DNA from: Microgenomates group bacterium RIFCSPHIGHO2_01_FULL_45_11
Lineage (GTDB): Bacteria > Patescibacteriota > Microgenomatia > UBA1400 > 2-01-FULL-45-11
NCBI GenBank assembly: GCA_001803465.1
Contig: MHDE01000019.1
Coordinates: forward strand, 1 to 36,561
Length of the DNA stretch: 36,561 bases
Direction: 5' to 3'
Under the pieces are notes generated by a model. That model saw only the letters and a list, made by a program, of their open reading frames with translations, searched no databases and was not told the origin of the DNA. Made by a program: the position numbers and the translations under genes. This document shows, in pieces, positions 1 through 7,628 of this stretch (the first letter of the stretch is position 1; every line of letters begins with the position of its first letter).

Positions 1-410
1 AAACCCCCCAACGACTCTTCGAGGCTAAACCGCACCAACTGATTCACCAAAGCTCCACTTTCGGCTTTTACTACCGCCGCTTTAACCCCCGCCTTGGACT
101 CCTTGACTCTGCCGGTAAAACCAACTAGTGAAATCTTATCGGCTCGATTTTTAATTACCAACCCTCGAATCCCTTTATCTCTCACCAAAACATTACTCCC
201 ACCACCCAAAATGGTATAGGGAATGTCAACCTTCCCCGCCGCTTGCACCGCCAACTTCAACTCATCTGCGCTCGTCGCCGTGAAAAAAATATCCGCCGGC
301 CCGCCTATTTTAAAATAGGTATGCCGAGCCAGTGACTCGTTAAACTTCACTCGTTCTTTACCCAGTATTGCCGCCAGTTTATCACCTTTTTGCCAAGAAA
401 ATTTGCTCAT
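1..410 (-). CDS. murB: UDP-N-acetylenolpyruvoylglucosamine reductase MurB, 3'-truncated by window edge
   Basis: Reduces UDP-GlcNAc-enolpyruvate to UDP-MurNAc with FAD and NADPH in the cytoplasm, the second committed step of peptidoglycan synthesis. I translated 136 residues from the ATG at 408-410. They contain the MurB FAD-domain hallmarks HTYFKIGGPAD (residues 30-40) and GGGSNVLVRDKGIRGLVI (69-86). The frame is open to base 1, so the rest of the FAD domain and the substrate-binding domain lie outside the window. The start overlaps the murC stop by 29 bp, which implies translational coupling. Last visible gene of the murE-to-murB operon. Identification is firm; the length is unknown. Confidence 0.93.
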   Translation of the reverse strand, partial: MSKFSWQKGDKLAAILGKERVKFNESLARHTYFKIGGPADIFFTATSADELKLAVQAAGKVDIPYTILGGGSNVLVRDKGIRGLVIKNRADKISLVGFTGRVKESKAGVKAAVVKAESGALVNQLVRFSLEESLGG

Positions 411-1797
411 GAACTTTATAAATATCTCCCGCCCCCAAAGTTAATAAAATATCTCCTTCTCCGACTCTCTCACTTAAGTATTCTACCAAACCAGATTGCG
501 GCACAAACTCCACTTGGGGATGAAATCTAGCCGTCGCTTGTGCTAGCTTTTCACCAGATACAGTTACATCCGCCCGTTCTCGAGCCGAAGCATAGATATC
601 GGTAATAATTACCTGATTCGCCTGGTTAAAACTCTGAGCAAATTCGCTCATCAAAGCCTTTGTTCTGGAAAAAGTGTGTGGTTGAAAAACCGCTATCAAC
701 CTTTTTTGCGGCCACCAAAGTCTAGCAGCCGCCAAAACTGCAACAATTTCACTCGGATGGTGGGCGTAATCATCATAGAAAATGGTACCTCCTACTTCAC
801 CCACTTTTTCAAACCGTCGCTTGGTTCCGGTAAATGCCTCTAACCCAGCTAAAGCTTCTTCCATCGAAATTCCAGATAACATTCCGGCCGCCGCCGCTGC
901 CAACCCATTTCTCGCATTATATTCACCACAAACGGTCAATCTGAATTGAAACCGCTTCTTTTCAAACTCCATCTCTACGATCTGTTTTCCTTTCTCCATT
1001 TCCACCCTCACCAACCTCATCTCGTTTCTCACACCTTTACCATACCGAATAATCCTTCTTCCCTTGGGAATTAATGACAACGCTACCGAATCATCGCCGT
1101 TGACTACCAAGCCGCCGTCTCTTGGTAATTTATTAAGAAAGCCACCAAACACGCGCTTGGTGTCAGTCAGGGTTGGATAAACATCAGGATGATCGTGCTT
1201 AATATTTGTCAAAACGATAATTTCCGGCCGCTGAAACAAGAATCTAGGTCGATTATCAACTCCTGGAGAAACTACATATTCATCCGCCTCGGCAATAAAA
1301 TACCTACCCTTATCAAATTTTCCCGGTACCCCTAAATTGAAAATATTTCCCACCCCCACCGCAAAACTTGGGTATAATTTAGCCTCCGTCAATATTGTCG
1401 CTATCATCGCCGCCGTTGTCGTCTTTCCTCCCACCCCACATACCGATATCCCGCTTTTCTGTCCCATAACTATTCCTAAAGCTTCAGCGTGGCTCATTAC
1501 TGCTATACCCCGCCGCTTAGCTTCGATAACTTCAGTATTTAAAGGCCCTGAATGTGCCCCGGTATAAATGACCAAATCAATCCCTTCCCGAATATGACCC
1601 GCGCTAAACCCCACCGTTAATGGTATTTTTCTTTTGTTTAAAATCTCATCCGTCACAAATTTATCTGCCACATCACTACCTTCCACAATTTTTCCCAGAT
1701 CTTGACTGACGAGTACCAACGCCGTCATCCCCACTCCCTTAATGCCGGTGAAGTGAATGGTTTCCGCCTGAAGAAAATTATCCTTTAACTTAACCAT
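382..1797 (-). CDS. murC: UDP-N-acetylmuramate--L-alanine ligase MurC (Mur ligase family)
   Basis: ATP-dependent cytoplasmic ligase that adds L-Ala to UDP-MurNAc. 471 aa, normal for MurC. Visible motifs: N-terminal Rossmann HFTGIKGVGM (15-24), P-loop GVGGKTTT (121-128), EADEY (170-174), NIKHDHPDVY (198-207), RRFE (327-330) and YDDYAHHPSEI (341-351). Most MurC proteins have GTHGKTTT at the P-loop, so GVGG is a departure, although the Lys and Thr that bind phosphate are kept. The DHPDVYP stretch recalls Mpl, the murein tripeptide ligase. Direct linkage to murB and murE favours MurC, but an Mpl-like activity is not excluded by sequence alone. Overlaps pgeF by 13 bp and murB by 29 bp. Confidence 0.88.
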   Translation of the reverse strand: MVKLKDNFLQAETIHFTGIKGVGMTALVLVSQDLGKIVEGSDVADKFVTDEILNKRKIPLTVGFSAGHIREGIDLVIYTGAHSGPLNTEVIEAKRRGIAVMSHAEALGIVMGQKSGISVCGVGGKTTTAAMIATILTEAKLYPSFAVGVGNIFNLGVPGKFDKGRYFIAEADEYVVSPGVDNRPRFLFQRPEIIVLTNIKHDHPDVYPTLTDTKRVFGGFLNKLPRDGGLVVNGDDSVALSLIPKGRRIIRYGKGVRNEMRLVRVEMEKGKQIVEMEFEKKRFQFRLTVCGEYNARNGLAAAAAGMLSGISMEEALAGLEAFTGTKRRFEKVGEVGGTIFYDDYAHHPSEIVAVLAAARLWWPQKRLIAVFQPHTFSRTKALMSEFAQSFNQANQVIITDIYASARERADVTVSGEKLAQATARFHPQVEFVPQSGLVEYLSERVGEGDILLTLGAGDIYKVHEQIFLAKR

Positions 1798-2507
1798 ACT
1801 ATCGTTCCCTCTTGTCCGTTAGGCTCACCAATTATTTTATGACGTTGGTAAGAAAACCATTCCCGCCCATGATAGGTACAATCACGGCTGTCAACAATCC
1901 TCTTCATCTTTACTCCAGATTTAACTAGACCATGCTTTACAAATCCTACGAAATCTACCATCCATTTATCCTTATTGTATTCGATATAGCGACCAAACTC
2001 TAATCGTTGCTTTTGCCGCGGCTCCCGCCTTGAAGTAAAACAACAACCGCGAATTGCTGGCCCTATCCATACAAAAACGTCTCCAAATTTTGTATTAAAT
2101 CGTTCTTTCATTTGTCGTAAAGCTGCTAAATGAATTTCTTTTGTAGCTCCGCGCCAACCACAATGGACAACAGCCAAACCCTTAGCCCGGCTGTCAAAAA
2201 AGACTAGTGGCAAACAATCAGCCGTCTTTAAAAGTATTGGCACTCGTCTCAATCTCGTCATTACCCCGTCCGTCGCTGGAATCTTCTTCCCGATCCACAA
2301 CTTGCAATTATCTTGAGTAAGATAAAAAACCCTGTTGCCGTGCACCTGATTTAACTCAATCACTTCTTCTAGACTAAAACCACACCTTCGAAGCAATTTT
2401 CTCCTCGTCTCTATCTCTTCTTTTGACGGTTTAAGGCTTCCCACTGAACCATCGCTCTTCTCACTGACTGCCACCCCAACCTCTGGACGAAAGTCAAAAA
2501 TGCGCAT
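1785..2507 (-). CDS. pgeF: YfiH/PgeF family (laccase-domain, DUF152) peptidoglycan editing factor
   Basis: Members of this family bind zinc in a His-Cys-His site. They have been linked to purine nucleoside phosphorolysis and, in E. coli, to correcting mis-incorporated residues in MurC products. 240 aa, typical length. The metal ligands are visible: NQVHG (H56), TADC (C98) and VHCGWRG (H115), followed by IGPAIRGCCF and the C-terminal CTYHGREWFSYQRHK region. ATG start with a GAGGG ribosome site just upstream. Overlaps the upstream uridylyltransferase gene by 14 bp and murC by 13 bp. Position directly before murC fits a peptidoglycan-editing role; a nucleoside role is an alternative. Confidence 0.9.
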   Translation of the reverse strand: MRIFDFRPEVGVAVSEKSDGSVGSLKPSKEEIETRRKLLRRCGFSLEEVIELNQVHGNRVFYLTQDNCKLWIGKKIPATDGVMTRLRRVPILLKTADCLPLVFFDSRAKGLAVVHCGWRGATKEIHLAALRQMKERFNTKFGDVFVWIGPAIRGCCFTSRREPRQKQRLEFGRYIEYNKDKWMVDFVGFVKHGLVKSGVKMKRIVDSRDCTYHGREWFSYQRHKIIGEPNGQEGTIVWLS

Positions 2508-3249
2508 ACCCTCGCCGCTGTCGCATCTTCCTGTCCGCCACTACTAATTGATCGGGGGTATTGACACCCCACCAAATCGATGCATCTGACCAGGACAAAC
2601 CCTCCACTTTCTCACCGGCCCGTACGGCTACTTCCACAATGTCGGTCAAATAATATTCGTTAGCGACCGGATTCTTTTTAATTCTTCCAATTCCTGTTTC
2701 TAGAAAGTCTCTGGAAAAACAATAAAGACCCGTGTTTATCTCCGTTATCTTGCGCTGTGAGTTAGTGGCATTTTTCTCTTCGATAATTGCCACAATCCTT
2801 CCTTCTCGGTCACGAACGATTCTACCTAATCCCGCCGGCTCCCTCTTTTCAACTGTGACCACGGTTACCGCCGCCCCACTCTTAAGGTGAGTCTTATAAA
2901 GCTGTCGAAATAAAGTCGGTGGGTAGAAAGCCGAATCGTCCCCATACATCGAAATAACATACTTAATCTTTTTCGGTAACAAAGGTACTGCCTGCTGCAA
3001 GGCATGCGCCGTTCCCAACCGTTGCCTTTGATAGACATAACTCACTCTAGTTTTTAATACCTCTTGAACCGAATCTTTTTGAAAACCGACAACGACGACA
3101 ATGATGGAAATTTTTGCTTTTTCTAGATTCTCTACCGTATAGCCAATCATTGGCCTTTCAGCCAGTGTTAAAACTACTTTGTTCCTGAGCTTAGACTTCA
3201 TTCGTTTGCCTTTGCCCGCCGCTAGAATCACTGCTGCCACATCTTTCAC
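2494..3249 (-). CDS. Single-domain GlmU-type sugar-1-phosphate uridylyltransferase
   Basis: Nucleotidyltransferase of the GlmU N-terminal type, expected to make UDP-GlcNAc from UTP and GlcNAc-1-P. 251 aa, only about half of a bacterial GlmU because the left-handed beta-helix acetyltransferase domain is absent. Motifs: LAAGKGKRM (9-17) with K24 after it, GTAHA (79-83), YGDD (102-105, metal site), EINTGLYCF (170-178), NEYYLTDIV and WWGVNTPDQL. Starts with GTG, supported by a TGGAGGAGAGG ribosome site. The GTG overlaps the yvcK TGA by 4 bp. It could supply UDP-GlcNAc to the murB/murC steps encoded just downstream. Another sugar-1-phosphate substrate is possible. Confidence 0.82.
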   Translation of the reverse strand: MKDVAAVILAAGKGKRMKSKLRNKVVLTLAERPMIGYTVENLEKAKISIIVVVVGFQKDSVQEVLKTRVSYVYQRQRLGTAHALQQAVPLLPKKIKYVISMYGDDSAFYPPTLFRQLYKTHLKSGAAVTVVTVEKREPAGLGRIVRDREGRIVAIIEEKNATNSQRKITEINTGLYCFSRDFLETGIGRIKKNPVANEYYLTDIVEVAVRAGEKVEGLSWSDASIWWGVNTPDQLVVADRKMRQRRGYAHF

Positions 3250-4244
3250 TGCCTCTCCTCCACTATCCTCATGAGGATCTTGGCTAGTTTGTCTCGATTA
3301 TGACGTAATAAACTTCGCCGCACCTCATCACCTTTTTGTTTTTGATCGCTGGCCACACTGGCAAAATTGTCAGTAATTATCTTATAAGTATTGTCGGATA
3401 AATCGTTTACTACCGGAAACTCATTTTCCTTTTGATAAAGTCGTAATGCCGTCTTTGGAATCTTTCCCGAATTGACTATCACGTAGTCTGACTTTCGCCC
3501 TAAGTATGCCTCCACTTCTGCCACGTGATCGCTGGCTTTAAAGTTATGGGTTTGAGTGTAGCGGGTCATCAGATTGACTATATAAACTATGGTTGCTTTA
3601 GTTTTAGCAAATGCTTGTTTTACGCCGCTAACTACCAAATTGGGCAAAATGCTAGCATAAAGGTCTCCAGGACCAATGACAATCATGTCTGACGCTTCGA
3701 TACTTTTTCTCGACTTCTCGTATAATTTCGCCCGGGGAGACAGCCTGATTTGTCTGATTTTTTTGCCACCCACCTCGTCGGGGTTTAGATGATGTTCACC
3801 AATTACAAAACTGCCGTCTGCGTACTCGACCACCAAATCTACTCTTTGAGTTGTTACGGGATAAATATTTCCCTCCAGTCGAAAAATTCTGGCCGCTATT
3901 TCTAAGGCTTTTGGCGTCGATCCCACCATATCCTGAAGTGAGGTCAAGATAAGATTCCCCAAATTGTGTCCCTGTAAACCTTCGCCATGAGAAAATCGGT
4001 AGAGCAACAGGTCTCTAATCCAACTTTGATGATTCTCCTCGGCCAAAGCCGCCAGTGACTGACGGAGATCCCCAACCGGTAGAAAGCCGAATTCATCCCG
4101 TAACCTTCCGGTTGAACCACCTGAATCAGCTACCGTAACAATCGCCGTTATTTTGAGAGGGTAACGCTTCAAACCAGAAATCACCACATAGGTTCCGGTT
4201 CCTCCCCCCATCACCACCACTTTAAACTCATCTTTTTTTATCAT
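3246..4244 (-). CDS. yvcK: YvcK/CofD-like family protein (gluconeogenesis factor)
   Basis: YvcK proteins bind UDP-GlcNAc and are needed for cell shape and growth on gluconeogenic carbon in Firmicutes; they resemble the phospholactate transferase CofD. 332 aa from the chosen start. Motifs: GGGTGT (13-18), ADSGGSTGRLR (39-49), GDLRQ (58-62), GHNLGN (near 92), then YADG and GEHHLN. The frame stays open to 4340, but family homology begins at the ATG at 4242-4244, which has a good GGAG ribosome site 4 nt upstream; this start overlaps the previous gene by 17 bp. Sits between two GlmU-like genes, consistent with sensing or handling UDP-GlcNAc. Confidence 0.9.
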   Translation of the reverse strand: MIKKDEFKVVVMGGGTGTYVVISGLKRYPLKITAIVTVADSGGSTGRLRDEFGFLPVGDLRQSLAALAEENHQSWIRDLLLYRFSHGEGLQGHNLGNLILTSLQDMVGSTPKALEIAARIFRLEGNIYPVTTQRVDLVVEYADGSFVIGEHHLNPDEVGGKKIRQIRLSPRAKLYEKSRKSIEASDMIVIGPGDLYASILPNLVVSGVKQAFAKTKATIVYIVNLMTRYTQTHNFKASDHVAEVEAYLGRKSDYVIVNSGKIPKTALRLYQKENEFPVVNDLSDNTYKIITDNFASVASDQKQKGDEVRRSLLRHNRDKLAKILMRIVEERQ

Positions 4245-5511
4245 CTTTCTCCGATAACCTTCCTTTGCTAAGTAAAGTTTGTTTAACAAAAACTCTGGTG
4301 TTAGCCAAAATAGGTTCTTTGACGAGTGTCCCTGGACCAATCATTGCCATCGTTCCCAGACTCACTCCTGGCATCAAGCTAGCATTAACTCCCACTTTAA
4401 CGCCTTTAGCTACCAAGGCGCCCAACTTGATTTTGCTGGTTAGCAATTTTCCTCCCAAAACATCCACTCCTACCTCCTTCCCGTCTAGACGAAAGTTACC
4501 TGTTACCGCTCCCGAACCAAAAGCCACATCTGATTCTAACACAGAATCACCGATATAATTCGTATGTAGCCAACAATTTTCACCAATATAACTTCTGGCT
4601 ACCTCGCTGCCAAAACCGATTACACAGTCTCCCTCAATAATTGACTCCCTTATCAAAACATTATTCCCTACTACCGTGTTTACTCCGATATAACTCGGGG
4701 CTTTGATCACTGCTCCGGCCATTACCCGCACTCCCTTTCCTAAAAACACTCCCTTATCCACCACTGCCATCTTTTCAACCTCTGCCCCTTCTCTGCCCGG
4801 AATTAGTCTCTCCTTCAAAAAAACCTCTACCATATCTAGGATATGCCACGAATATTTAAATGGCTGCCAATAATCCTCATAGCTTACCACCTCAACCGGC
4901 CTCGTTTGAATTAGCACCGACAGCGCTTTTTCATAGGCGTCATCTTTATCACTGGTCGTAGCCTTAATCAGAGTCAAAATTTCTTGAGCTGACGAAAAGT
5001 AGTCAAAGACAAGTTTAACCAAATCGCTCGGTTCCTTACCTTCCCCAGGCTTTTCTCTAATTCCCACCAACCGCTTTCCGGCAAATACTAAATAACCGCC
5101 GGGAAAATAGCTACTGACTCTACAGGCCGCTATCAAAGGTTTTCTCTTTAAGATTTGAGTTTTCAAATTTATAAGCAGTGAGTCTGCTACCACATCTGTC
5201 GCGTTGACTACCAGAATAGGCTTGTTAGCTATTCTATTCTCCACCGTAAGCAGCGCGTCGGCCATCCCCGAAGGCCTGTTCTGAACTACGACCGTCATCT
5301 GTCTTTGAGAACTTATCAACCGTTTGATATCGGAAAAGTTGTCAGCTGAAGCCACCACTATCACTTGCCCCCACCCCGTCCTCGTCAACTGATCGAGAAG
5401 ATGCTTAAGTAGCGGTATTCCAAAAAAAGGAAATAATGGTTTGGAGGTGATAAACGGCACAAACCGTTTTCCAATTCCACCCGCCAAAATTACCACCGTC
5501 GGCTTCATCAT
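4228..5511 (-). CDS. Bifunctional GlmU-like sugar-1-phosphate nucleotidyltransferase / beta-helix acyltransferase
   Basis: 427 aa in two domains. The N-terminal nucleotidyltransferase domain has LAGGIGKRF (9-17), K24, SGMADAL (81-87) and NATD (103-106). The left-handed beta-helix spans about residues 245-400. Within it, WLHTNYIGDS (314-323), followed by a GSGAVTGNFRLD stretch, resembles the acetyltransferase site of archaeal-type bifunctional GlmU enzymes such as ST0452. A role in making UDP-GlcNAc (acetylation of GlcN-1-P plus uridylyl transfer) is inferred from that resemblance and the cell-wall context. A thymidylyl- or guanylyltransferase is the main alternative. Lies 6 bp after murE and overlaps yvcK by 17 bp. 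Starts with two tandem ATG codons. Confidence 0.78.
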   Translation of the reverse strand: MMKPTVVILAGGIGKRFVPFITSKPLFPFFGIPLLKHLLDQLTRTGWGQVIVVASADNFSDIKRLISSQRQMTVVVQNRPSGMADALLTVENRIANKPILVVNATDVVADSLLINLKTQILKRKPLIAACRVSSYFPGGYLVFAGKRLVGIREKPGEGKEPSDLVKLVFDYFSSAQEILTLIKATTSDKDDAYEKALSVLIQTRPVEVVSYEDYWQPFKYSWHILDMVEVFLKERLIPGREGAEVEKMAVVDKGVFLGKGVRVMAGAVIKAPSYIGVNTVVGNNVLIRESIIEGDCVIGFGSEVARSYIGENCWLHTNYIGDSVLESDVAFGSGAVTGNFRLDGKEVGVDVLGGKLLTSKIKLGALVAKGVKVGVNASLMPGVSLGTMAMIGPGTLVKEPILANTRVFVKQTLLSKGRLSEKDDKKR

Positions 5512-5517
5512 CTGATT

Positions 5518-6702
5518 TTAATACAATGATAGAGCTTGCTGTACCACTTTAATATCCGACCAAGGCAATTCGTCCCGACCGTTAAGGTTAATCGACCTCT
5601 CATGACCTTTACCGAATATTCCTACCGTGTCTCCTGCCCTAGCCAGTTTAGTGATAGCAAAATTAATCGCCTCTTGCCTATCCACAATACCATGCATATG
5701 ACCACTGTTACCGCTAACCCCGCCTTTTATTTGAGTAATAATCGTATTCACATCTTCTCCTCGCGGATCCTCTGCAGTCAACACTACTTCATCCGCCAAC
5801 TCGCTAGCCACTTTTCCCATCAATGGTCGCTTACCGGTATCACGCTTCCCAGCTGCCCCAAAAACCGCTATTAATCGCCCCTGTGTTTGTTTGCGCAAAG
5901 ACTTCAATGCTTGCTCTAATGCATTCGGCGTATGGGCAAAGTCGATAACAATCTTTATCCCTAAAAAGTTTTTAACTTCTTGCATCCTACCTTCAACTCC
6001 TGGAAAAGATTCAATCCCCTTCTGTATTGTTATCTCGTCAATATCTAAAAGCTGCACTACAGCTATCGCCGCCTGAGCATTAAGTTGATTATAGGGTTCT
6101 AAAAATCGCTGCTTTACTAATTGGGACACGTCTTCATCAGAGTAACTGATAATTTTCCCCTGGGCCAGTTGTTTCAACCGATCAAATGATTTGTCAGTCG
6201 CATTCAACACCGAAAATCTTGTCTTCTGGAATAACTTCGCTTTAGCTGCTAAATAAGCTTCATACGTCTTATGATAATCCAAATGCTCATGGGTAATATT
6301 GGTCACGACACCAATTTTAAAATTGCTCCCCAACAATCGATGCTGATCCAAAGCGTGAGAAGTTACTTCCAAGACTAAATGGGTAAAACCCTCATCCGCA
6401 ATTCGCTTAATTAGCTTCTGCAGCGACCAGGGGTCTGGACTAGTAACATGAAAACCTGTATCAATCTTTTCATCGCCAAGATACGCAGCCACCGTACTCA
6501 CCAACGCTACCTTTATTCCGACAGTCTTTAAGATGTGGTAGATAAGCGTTGCCGTCGTCGTCTTCCCATCCGTCCCCGTTACGCCGATGACTGTCAACTT
6601 CCTAACCGGATAGCGATAATAAATAACTGCGCCTAAGGCAATGAAGAAATGGAAAACGTTTTTAAGGCCTTGAGGAAATAATCGGCTTAGAAAATCAACC
6701 AT
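5518..6702 (-). CDS. murE: UDP-N-acetylmuramoyl-tripeptide synthetase MurE, short form
   Basis: ATP-dependent ligase that adds the third stem-peptide residue to UDP-MurNAc-L-Ala-D-Glu. 394 aa, about 90-100 residues shorter than E. coli MurE because the N-terminal substrate-binding domain is replaced by a roughly 34-residue hydrophobic leader. Motifs: GTDGKTTT (43-50), TSPDP (87-91), EVTSHALDQ (112-120), YNQLNAQAA (204-212), PGVEGRMQ (234-241), EDPR (311-314) and GKGHE (364-368). The diaminopimelate-specificity motif is usually DNPR; here PR is kept, which favours meso-diaminopimelate over lysine, but not strongly. No Shine-Dalgarno; a TATAAT box lies 6 nt before the ATG. Confidence 0.92.
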   Translation of the reverse strand: MVDFLSRLFPQGLKNVFHFFIALGAVIYYRYPVRKLTVIGVTGTDGKTTTATLIYHILKTVGIKVALVSTVAAYLGDEKIDTGFHVTSPDPWSLQKLIKRIADEGFTHLVLEVTSHALDQHRLLGSNFKIGVVTNITHEHLDYHKTYEAYLAAKAKLFQKTRFSVLNATDKSFDRLKQLAQGKIISYSDEDVSQLVKQRFLEPYNQLNAQAAIAVVQLLDIDEITIQKGIESFPGVEGRMQEVKNFLGIKIVIDFAHTPNALEQALKSLRKQTQGRLIAVFGAAGKRDTGKRPLMGKVASELADEVVLTAEDPRGEDVNTIITQIKGGVSGNSGHMHGIVDRQEAINFAITKLARAGDTVGIFGKGHERSINLNGRDELPWSDIKVVQQALSLY

Positions 6703-6708
6703 GGCTTC

Positions 6709-6737
6709 ATTATACCCAACTCAGCCCTCTGTCTCAC
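6709..6737 (-). promoter_or_regulatory. Candidate internal promoter giving leaderless murE mRNA
   Basis: On the minus strand a perfect -10 box TATAAT (6709-6714) lies 17 bp from GTGAGA (6732-6737, four of six matches to TTGACA). Only 6 nt separate the -10 box from the murE ATG, so transcription would start at or next to the ATG. No ribosome-binding site is seen there. The promoter overlaps the 3' end of the preceding small gene. Confidence 0.45.
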
Positions 6738-7059
6738 CCAAGCCTAAAAATCCTTTCAAGATTTCAATTTCGGCCGATGTTAATTGGACTTTAAATAATC
6801 CCGCTGCCCTATATTCATCGACAATCACCTGCCATTGCGAACCATTCGGTAAAGTTAATCCCAAGTGTAACCTAACTGCTTGATCTCTCAACTTCATCGC
6901 CAATCTTCTTACCTCGGCAGGGACTTCCCACCAAATCGTGCTAGTTACGCTCGCCGGATTAGACGCCTGTTCCAGTATCCAGGCTTGTTCTGGACTTAAC
7001 CCCAATTCCGACAGATCCAATTCAATTGTTTCTCCAGGTCCAACTTCGGCTTCAGACAT
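6721..7059 (-). CDS. Hypothetical protein, first gene of the murE operon
   Basis: 112 aa with no family I recognise. It is acidic at both ends (MSEAEVGPGETIELDLSEL and a GLGETEG tail), has no membrane segment and only scattered hydrophobic stretches (IWWEV near 42; LHLGLTLPNGSQWQVIVDEY at 69-88). It looks like a small soluble alpha/beta domain. A strong GGAGG ribosome site 9-10 nt before the ATG supports a real gene and this start. It heads the operon, 18 bp upstream of murE, and diverges from the hydrogenase small-subunit gene across a 34-bp gap. Function unknown; the position suggests only co-expression with cell-wall genes. Confidence 0.65.
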   Translation of the reverse strand: MSEAEVGPGETIELDLSELGLSPEQAWILEQASNPASVTSTIWWEVPAEVRRLAMKLRDQAVRLHLGLTLPNGSQWQVIVDEYRAAGLFKVQLTSAEIEILKGFLGLGETEG

Positions 7060-7102
7060 AACAATCAGCCTCCGATTATGATATTTTAGAATAATGAGTC
7101 AA
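7053..7102. promoter_or_regulatory. Divergent promoter region with overlapping -10 boxes
   Basis: The 34-bp gap between divergent start codons has near-symmetric -10 sequence. The plus strand reads TATGAT (7077-7082) within TATGATA, ending 11 nt before the small-subunit ATG, with a weak CAGACA (7053-7058) as -35. The minus strand reads TTGACT (7097-7102), a 16-bp spacer, then CATAAT (7075-7080), followed by GGAGG and the 112-aa gene. The -10 boxes overlap, so polymerase binding for the hydrogenase and cell-wall operons may be mutually exclusive or shared. Confidence 0.45.
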
Positions 7103-7609
7103 GCAAAGAAACTTCGCCTTGGTTGGTTTAGCTTCACTTGCTGCGAAGATTCTACCATTATGTTCACCGAGCTCATGAATGAACATTTTTTTGAGTGGAA
7201 AAAGCTGATTGACTTTCGCCACGCTCGGGTTTTGAAAGCCAAAAACACCCTTGATGAACTTGACGTCGCCTTTGTCGAAGGCGCTATCGCTAGCGATATT
7301 CAAGCCGAAAAGCTCAAAGAAATCAGAAGCAAGTCAAAAAAACTCATTGCCATCGGCTCCTGCGCTGTCACCGGCTTTCCTTCCGCCCAGCGTAACCTCT
7401 TCCCTCCAGAAATGAAGGCGGAAATTCAACATATTCTTGACCAGTTCCACCATGCCGAAAAAATCCGCCGCTTAGACGAAATTGTCCCTGTCGACGCCAT
7501 TGTCCCCGGTTGCCCCATGGACACCGATAAGTTCCTTAAACTGCTCAACCAATTGCTCATAGAATTTGACATTACCCCAATCACCTCGCCACTAACCACT
7601 AATGGCTAG
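7094..7609 (+). CDS. [NiFe]-hydrogenase small subunit (delta-type, single-cluster)
   Basis: Cytoplasmic electron-transfer subunit that should carry the Fe-S cluster nearest the NiFe site. 171 aa with no Tat signal. Four cysteines are placed like cluster ligands: tandem C16-C17 in SFTCCEDS, C90 in AIGSCAVTG and C140 in VPGCPMD. The last two align with group 3b delta subunits such as Pyrococcus furiosus HydD. However, the usual CxxC is replaced by adjacent cysteines as in NuoB of complex I. The protein stops soon after C140, so ligands for medial and distal clusters are absent. Followed after 19 bp by the large subunit. No Shine-Dalgarno; a -10 box lies 11 nt upstream, suggesting a nearly leaderless mRNA. 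Confidence 0.85.
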   Translation: MSQAKKLRLGWFSFTCCEDSTIMFTELMNEHFFEWKKLIDFRHARVLKAKNTLDELDVAFVEGAIASDIQAEKLKEIRSKSKKLIAIGSCAVTGFPSAQRNLFPPEMKAEIQHILDQFHHAEKIRRLDEIVPVDAIVPGCPMDTDKFLKLLNQLLIEFDITPITSPLTTNG

Positions 7610-7628
7610 TCGCTAATTACTATTGCTG

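Noticed and set aside
4245-4340. Longer yvcK frame with 32 extra residues
   Set aside because: It lies inside the upstream GlmU-like gene and shows no YvcK homology; GGAG precedes the inner ATG.
7076-7303. Minus-strand open frame opposite the hydrogenase small subunit
   Set aside because: Shadow of a gene with clear family motifs; no ribosome site or known domain.
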